From NCBI GenBank assembly GCA_026214975.1, contig JAOBSW010000635.1:1-64000 (forward strand): a stretch of 64,000 nucleotides of DNA, read 5' to 3'. Under the pieces are notes generated by a model, which saw only the letters and a program-made list of their open reading frames with translations, searched no databases and was not told where the DNA came from. Both the position numbers and the translations under genes were made by a program. Positions within the stretch are counted from its first letter, which is position 1. Each line of letters opens with the position of its first letter. The stretch comes from Gentiana macrophylla (Eukaryota; Streptophyta; Magnoliopsida; Gentianales; Gentianaceae). Shown piece by piece: positions 59,351 to 64,000 of the stretch.

Positions 59351-59629
59351 TCATAGCCCGTCCGCTTAATAACGTGAGAAGTCAGTCCGACCTGGCCCAG
59401 CTCGCCGTGCTTTTAAATGAGAAGTCAGCCCTAGCCTGGCCCTGCTCGACTTAAACTTTCACGTGAGAATTCAGTCCGACCTAGCCCTGCTTACCGAGAA
59501 GCTTAACGCAGAAGTCAGTCTGATGATCCTTCGAGCGAATGTTTTATACACCTAACTCCACCTCGACATCGTATTTAAAGCTCGCCCCCGAGCGAATCTT
59601 CTCAAAATTGTGTCCTTACGCTCTCAAGC
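59351..59629 (+). repeat. Second block of the GAAGTCAG-type repeat
   Basis: GAGAAGTCAGTCCGACCTGG-type units at 59372-59520 repeat those at 56755-56990; the rest is unassigned. Confidence 0.75.
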
Positions 59630-60589
59630 CTGACTGTTGGTCCCTTGGAAAGGCTAACACAAGTTTAGAGGGGGGGTGAATAAACTTCTCACCAAAAACA
59701 TATCTGAAGTGGAAAAGCCCAGAGGCGAGTTTCTCGAAACTCAAAGCGATATCGATTCGATTTTGTTCCTATCCCTTAACTTGTGCGGAGTTCAGTTAGC
59801 AAAACTGAGTATAAGTCAATGCTGACTTATATTCAGTCTTGTTAACTGGCAGCGGATAAATATTAGCCTTTAACGCAATAGATGTGTGAATAGAAATCTA
59901 GTCCTTCTATGTATCGGTTTGTCTTTGACTCGATTGTCAGTGTTTCTTTGAGTGATAATACAATAAATAAAAAAACACAAATGCATAAAGTAAATTAACA
60001 CAAGATTTGTTTATGGAAGTTCCGGGTGGTGTAATCCCGTACGTCTCCCATTCTCCTGTGGTGTAGGAGGTAACACTAGAATCTTGAGATAACCGTTACA
60101 AAATCCTAGCACTATGACAGTCCTTCACGACACCCTAGTTTCACTGTCTACACATAATGAAGAAAGGTAAGATTGCTCCCTTCATTCTGCACACTGATCT
60201 TTCGGAGGTGGAATTGCTCCTTCACCAGCTCATCACTAACACCAACACACAGTCCGTAGACTGTACCAACAGCTGTGGCAACCAAGTTGAAACCGTATGA
60301 AGAAAGGTAGAATTGCTCTCTTCAAACTATGCACAGCCAACCCTTTTTCACAAAGGTTAGGTTTAGAATTAATCAAGGATTAATTCAGTGAGCTGTCTGA
60401 TTCTTCAGGATCTGGCTTTGTAGCTCCATGATGCCTTCTTTCCCCCTCAATGGATTACTGGATCTTTCTTTGAAATCTTTAAGGCAATTCCCTTGGCTTC
60501 CCTTTTTTCTATATATATATAATCTGATTTTGTGGATCTGGATTTGGATATTTGAATATGTGCTTGTAAAGCTCTTTTTCCGATCCGCC

Positions 60590-60604
60590 TCTCTCTCTCT
60601 CTCT
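60590..60604. repeat. (CT)7 microsatellite
   Basis: Simple dinucleotide run in the A3 LTR. Confidence 0.9.
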
Positions 60605-61176
60605 ATTTTTCAAGTGATTCTCTTGTGTATTTATAGAGGTGATGTAACGGTCACTAGCTCTTATAGCCGTTACACTTGTCATTTAGCCAACGTTCACATG
60701 TACGATCTTTTGTCGTATTGTCAGTTTAAATTCAACAAGGCCTTAACTCAGTTTTCTACTCTTCTTCAAAACTGAGTACCTTAACATATGACTTTAATTG
60801 ACTAAGTCAGAGTACACCATTCAGTTTCTTCTTTCCTGTTAACTGATAATCTTTGTCCTTAAGATTATTCAGTTTTACATGATCTATAACACAGTTTCAA
60901 GTCACCACAGACTTGCTCGAATCGACTTATAGTCACGACTTAATCGACTTCTAGCCGAGTTTGCCACCTCGGTTCTTGATCTTTCTATAATCGAGTCTGT
61001 GTCCTCGGTTCTTGATCTTCTAGATAAGCCAACTGGGTCTGTGTCCCTCAGCGAACCTATTTTCTTCAGTTCTTGCATAACTGAGTTTGAACCCTCAGTT
61101 CTTTATGTGCATATTCAGTTTTCTTGTTATAACTCAGTTTTCTTGTTGTGATTCAGTTGTTCGCCTAGTTCCTATT

Positions 61177-63156
61177 TGTTGGAATAGTGTCCTAAACCCA
61201 ATCGGGTTGGACCGGATCCGACCGGGTCGGATCATTCCTACTATTTCTTTATGTTTATACATATATATAAAATGGCTTTTATGTTGTCATATATATGTTC
61301 TTTTAAAGAACCAATTATGAATTGTTATATGATAACGTCCTTAGTATTAAACTGTGTTAGAGAAACCATGATAGGCGATCATGGTTGATGAGATCTCTAA
61401 TCACTTTAATAAGTTTGATACTTAAATGTCTCTAGGCGATGTACTATTAAGCGGGCATTGATAGTATGAGCAGGCTGTACGTATTAGATGTCTTCGTCTT
61501 TAAGGCGGGGATAGATCTCGTCTATCGAAGTGTAGAGACACTTGGGTATGCGTGGGCGTGTGTTAGAGAATGCGTGACGTTGGGAGTGACCCACTTACAC
61601 GGATAAGTGTCACACTATGTGACGGTTGTGTAATTATCCTTAAGACCGGAGTCTTCATGGCATCACGGTGTGGATTGTCATGCTTTGACACTATTGAGGT
61701 TTCCACAACCACGGGCGATCATGCGGTAGTGATTGGGTATGATCATGAAGCATCGCGGAGTATACATGGTTGGTCGTCCGGGAATCGCGTATCCTATGAT
61801 TGGGATCGAATATCCGAAATGGCCTTCTTATAAGGAATGTCTTACTCGTGAATCTTTGCAAAGTGGGAGTAAACGAGTTACTTCGAGAGAGCATGATATC
61901 AGATTATAAGATACGGTTGTTATTGTTTGACACTCGACGTACGACCGTATGGATATTATTACAGCGATAGGATTGTAAGTTACACGGTAACTGTTTCACA
62001 TGAAAGGTAGTAGTCATTGCATTTGACTCTTCCGATGATTGGGGGTCACGGTGTGTTGCTAGACGCTATCCCGTGATCGTTAGGCATGAAGGGCATTTTC
62101 GTAATTTGCACTTTGTGTCTACGGCCAACATATTCGGAAGCCTATCGGGTCACACACATATGAACATCTAGTCGGATTAAAATGTGGTTATAGATGATAA
62201 CCAAATAAGGAAAGTTTATCTCGAGACTATAAAGGTTATAGTGGTAAATTAATATGGTGGTATTTATTTATTATGAATAAAATAAATACAAGATATTAAT
62301 AATATTATATTAATTAAAGAATATTCCGGAAGCCAATTTGTTGGTCAAAGGGGCGCAATTTTGAAGTGTATAAGATACACTTGGATTGTGCAATTTAATT
62401 AATGATATTACCTATTATTAATATTAGATATTAATAAAATAAAATAATATATATATATATATATTGTATGCATGCGTGTATGTGTACATTGAATGCAAAT
62501 TGGATTTGCATTGTATTTGGTATATATTAATAGATTTTTATATGTGTAATAATATATATGTGATATATACACATGTGTGAATTGATTTATGGTAATAAAA
62601 TAAAGATGGTCAATATTAGATATTAACAATATCTTGGAATATTCAATATAAGATATTGACAATATTCTAGATTTACTTGATATGAGATATTGTAATAAAT
62701 GAGATAAATCAATCAATTATATTTTCCTTATTTTATTGGAGAAAGGTTTTCTTCTCCTCCACTCTGCTGAGAGGCGCCACTTTCCCTATAAATAGGAAGT
62801 GGGTGTCAAGCTCTTTTGTACAACACAATTCCAAGAACTAATAGTTCTTGTGTAAAATAGAGAGCATCCTATAGAGAGTTGGATAGAGGGAAAAGGCCGG
62901 TCTAGCAACCGGAGTTTCCAATAGCAATCCATGATGGGATTCCGCGGTCTGTTCGTGTGGACTAGCGGTAGAGGCCGAACACTTGGGCGGCTCTATGCAG
63001 AACTACTCTCTTAGACGGTCAAAGCGTCGATCTTTTAGATCAACCAAGGTAACCACCGTCTACTACTTGTTTGTTTATTGCTTAAACGAAGTCGATCCTG
63101 GTTAAAAGGAAATAAATTTTTGAATTCACTGCGTTCCGCGTAGAGATTTCCTAACA
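61177..63156 (+). mobile_element. Solo LTR of copia family D
   Basis: TGTTGGAATAGTGTCC ... GATTTCCTAACA, 1980 bp, with a perfect target duplication CTATT at 61172-61176 and 63157-63161. TATA box CTATAAATAGG near 62787-62797. Removing it joins the two halves of the A3 LTR exactly as in A2 (CAGACAAGCACTGTAATAG on the minus strand). A TA dinucleotide run lies near 62446-62463. No coding sequence. A truncated reverse copy is at 5466-6913. Confidence 0.95.
62446..62463. repeat. (TA) microsatellite
   Basis: ATATATATATATATATAT inside solo LTR D. Confidence 0.9.
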
Positions 63157-63361
63157 CTATTCTATTACAATGCTTGTCTGAAACAACCTATACAAAGTTC
63201 AGACTCTAGATAGAACTTGTACATTTATCTCTAGACCATTTCTTGCTTCTTCTTTCATTAAGCACTATAACAGTTAGTTACGACTTCATCATCATGGGTT
63301 GTAAGTGATTTGTCTAATTACATGACGAATCATCATCAAAACACAAATAAAATTTCCAACA

Positions 63362-63588
63362 ATTTCCCCCTTTTTGATGATGTATCATAACCCTCCCTAA
63401 AAGCAATAATAAAAGAATTGTGCAAGAAATCATAACAAAACAAATTAAGATAGCAAACTAGAACAGCCAAGTTTATTACAAGATTTAAATTGAAACAAAC
63501 TGAGTTAAAAACTGAATAGATTACATCTTTTCTTTTTCCAGTGCTTTCATCTTTTCTCCAAGAAAAATGCTTCTCTTAGTTTTCGAAG
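63362..63588 (-). pseudogene. Polypurine tract and 3' end of ORF2 of element A3
   Basis: Minus strand AAAAAGGGGGAAATTG directly before the LTR (63362-63376). A short frame ending FLGEKMKALEKEKM-stop at about 63520-63585 may be the ORF2 C-terminus. The similarity to the A2 end is compositional only. Confidence 0.5.

Positions 63589-63614
<26 letters not shown>
63589..63614. repeat. A26 homopolymer
   Basis: Uninterrupted A-run at the border between A3 interior and a GC-rich block. Confidence 0.9.
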
Positions 63615-63620
<6 letters not shown>

Positions 63621-64000
63621 GGTGGTGCTTGGCCGATCGGGCGGCGGCACCACCACCACCGCGGCGGGCGGTGGCGGCGGCGGCGGCGAGGCAACTTTCT
63701 TTGCCGGCGATCGGTTGACCGGTCAATCTTTGGCGGATCTCCAAATTTTTGTTTTGTGTATTTTGTGATTCAATATGGTTCATAGTTGTGATTAAAATCT
63801 CCTTTGTTTAGTTGTGTCACGTGTGGCTAACCAATGGTTCAAATAGTTTGGCCATTGGGATGCCATGGCATTAAAATAATAATGGTCTTTCCAAACTTTG
63901 TTTGGAATAGGCTAAGCCTTTCCAAATATTTGATTTGGAAAAAGCGCAGCGCTAAAGCCACTTCCAAAATTTTGATTTTGGAAAGTGGTGCCTAAACAAA
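63615..64000. other. GC-rich block and unassigned right end
   Basis: 63630-63720 is (GGC)n/(CAC)n-rich, which opens Gly/Arg and His-rich frames on both strands that I do not consider genes. 63880-63990 has inverted copies of CTTTCCAAA / TTTGGAAAG. It may be the leader of another element whose body lies outside the window. Confidence 0.45.

Larger units (their letters stand above)
59635..63361 (-). repeat. 3' LTR of copia element A3, split by solo LTR D
   Basis: Plus-strand TGTTGGTCCCTTGGAAAGGC ... AAATTTCCAACA. Minus-strand CTCTATAAATAC at about 60626-60637 is the TATA box. The G-run at 59669-59675 matches the C-run of other A LTRs. Homologous to A1 and A2 LTRs. The 1980-bp solo LTR plus duplication is the only large interruption; net length about 1.74 kb. 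CTGAC (59630-59634) precedes it. Contains a (CT) run at 60590-60604. Confidence 0.9.

Noticed and set aside
61570..61833. 87-codon frame in solo LTR D
   Set aside because: It is inside an LTR, and the reverse copy at 5928-6380 does not conserve the frame.
63547..63785. Overlapping frames with His, Gly and Arg runs on both strands
   Set aside because: They come from the A-run and (GGC)n/(CAC)n repeats.

Overview
The window looks like repeat-rich plant nuclear DNA. Every protein-coding trace I can recognise belongs to an LTR retrotransposon of the Ty1/copia or Ty3/gypsy type, and nearly all are broken by stops and frameshifts. Primer sites match plant initiator-Met and Asp tRNAs, the LTRs carry TATAAATA-type boxes, and two small foldback/MITE-like insertions are present. 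I see no convincing host gene, rRNA, tRNA or CRISPR. The species cannot be named from this; a eudicot is my guess. Family letters A-E below are my own labels.

Layout. 1-5229: minus-strand copia element C (gag-protease fragment, long leader, LTR). 5466-6913: minus-strand LTR fragment of family D. 6914-11734: minus-strand Athila-like gypsy element (shrunken internal part, tRNA-Asp primer site, LTR) with a solo LTR of copia family B at 9929-11346. 11735-20238: plus-strand copia element A1 (integrase end, RT, RNase H, extra ORF2, 3' LTR), its LTR split by solo LTR E at 17118-18642. 20239-24562 and 52081-54742: an older duplicated repeat with a Tekay/Del-like LTR end. Into it went minus-strand copia element B (24563-52075). 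Into the 3' LTR of B went a plus-strand Athila-like element (24700-41663). Into that went a pol-less copia element A2 (30772-40112). The nest is supported by target-site duplications GAAGT/AAAGT, ATTAT and GTGTT. 54743-59634: Tat/Retand-like gypsy remnant rich in tandem repeats, with antisense ORF remains. 59635-63361: minus-strand LTR of element A3, split by solo LTR D (61177-63156, target duplication CTATT). 63362-64000: the start of the A3 interior and a GC-rich unassigned end.

The unifying theme is the additional ORF. Copia elements A1, A2 and B and the Athila-like element each carry a divergent ORF downstream of the pol position. These ORFs appear to share one domain resembling the 'putative plant transposon protein' family. 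A2 and the Athila-like element keep this ORF although they lack reverse transcriptase and integrase. In the three copia elements a TATA-like box lies about 105-140 bases upstream of the ORF2 start, which suggests separate transcription. Most stops in these ORFs fit CAG-to-TAG changes, as expected from long-term cytosine methylation.
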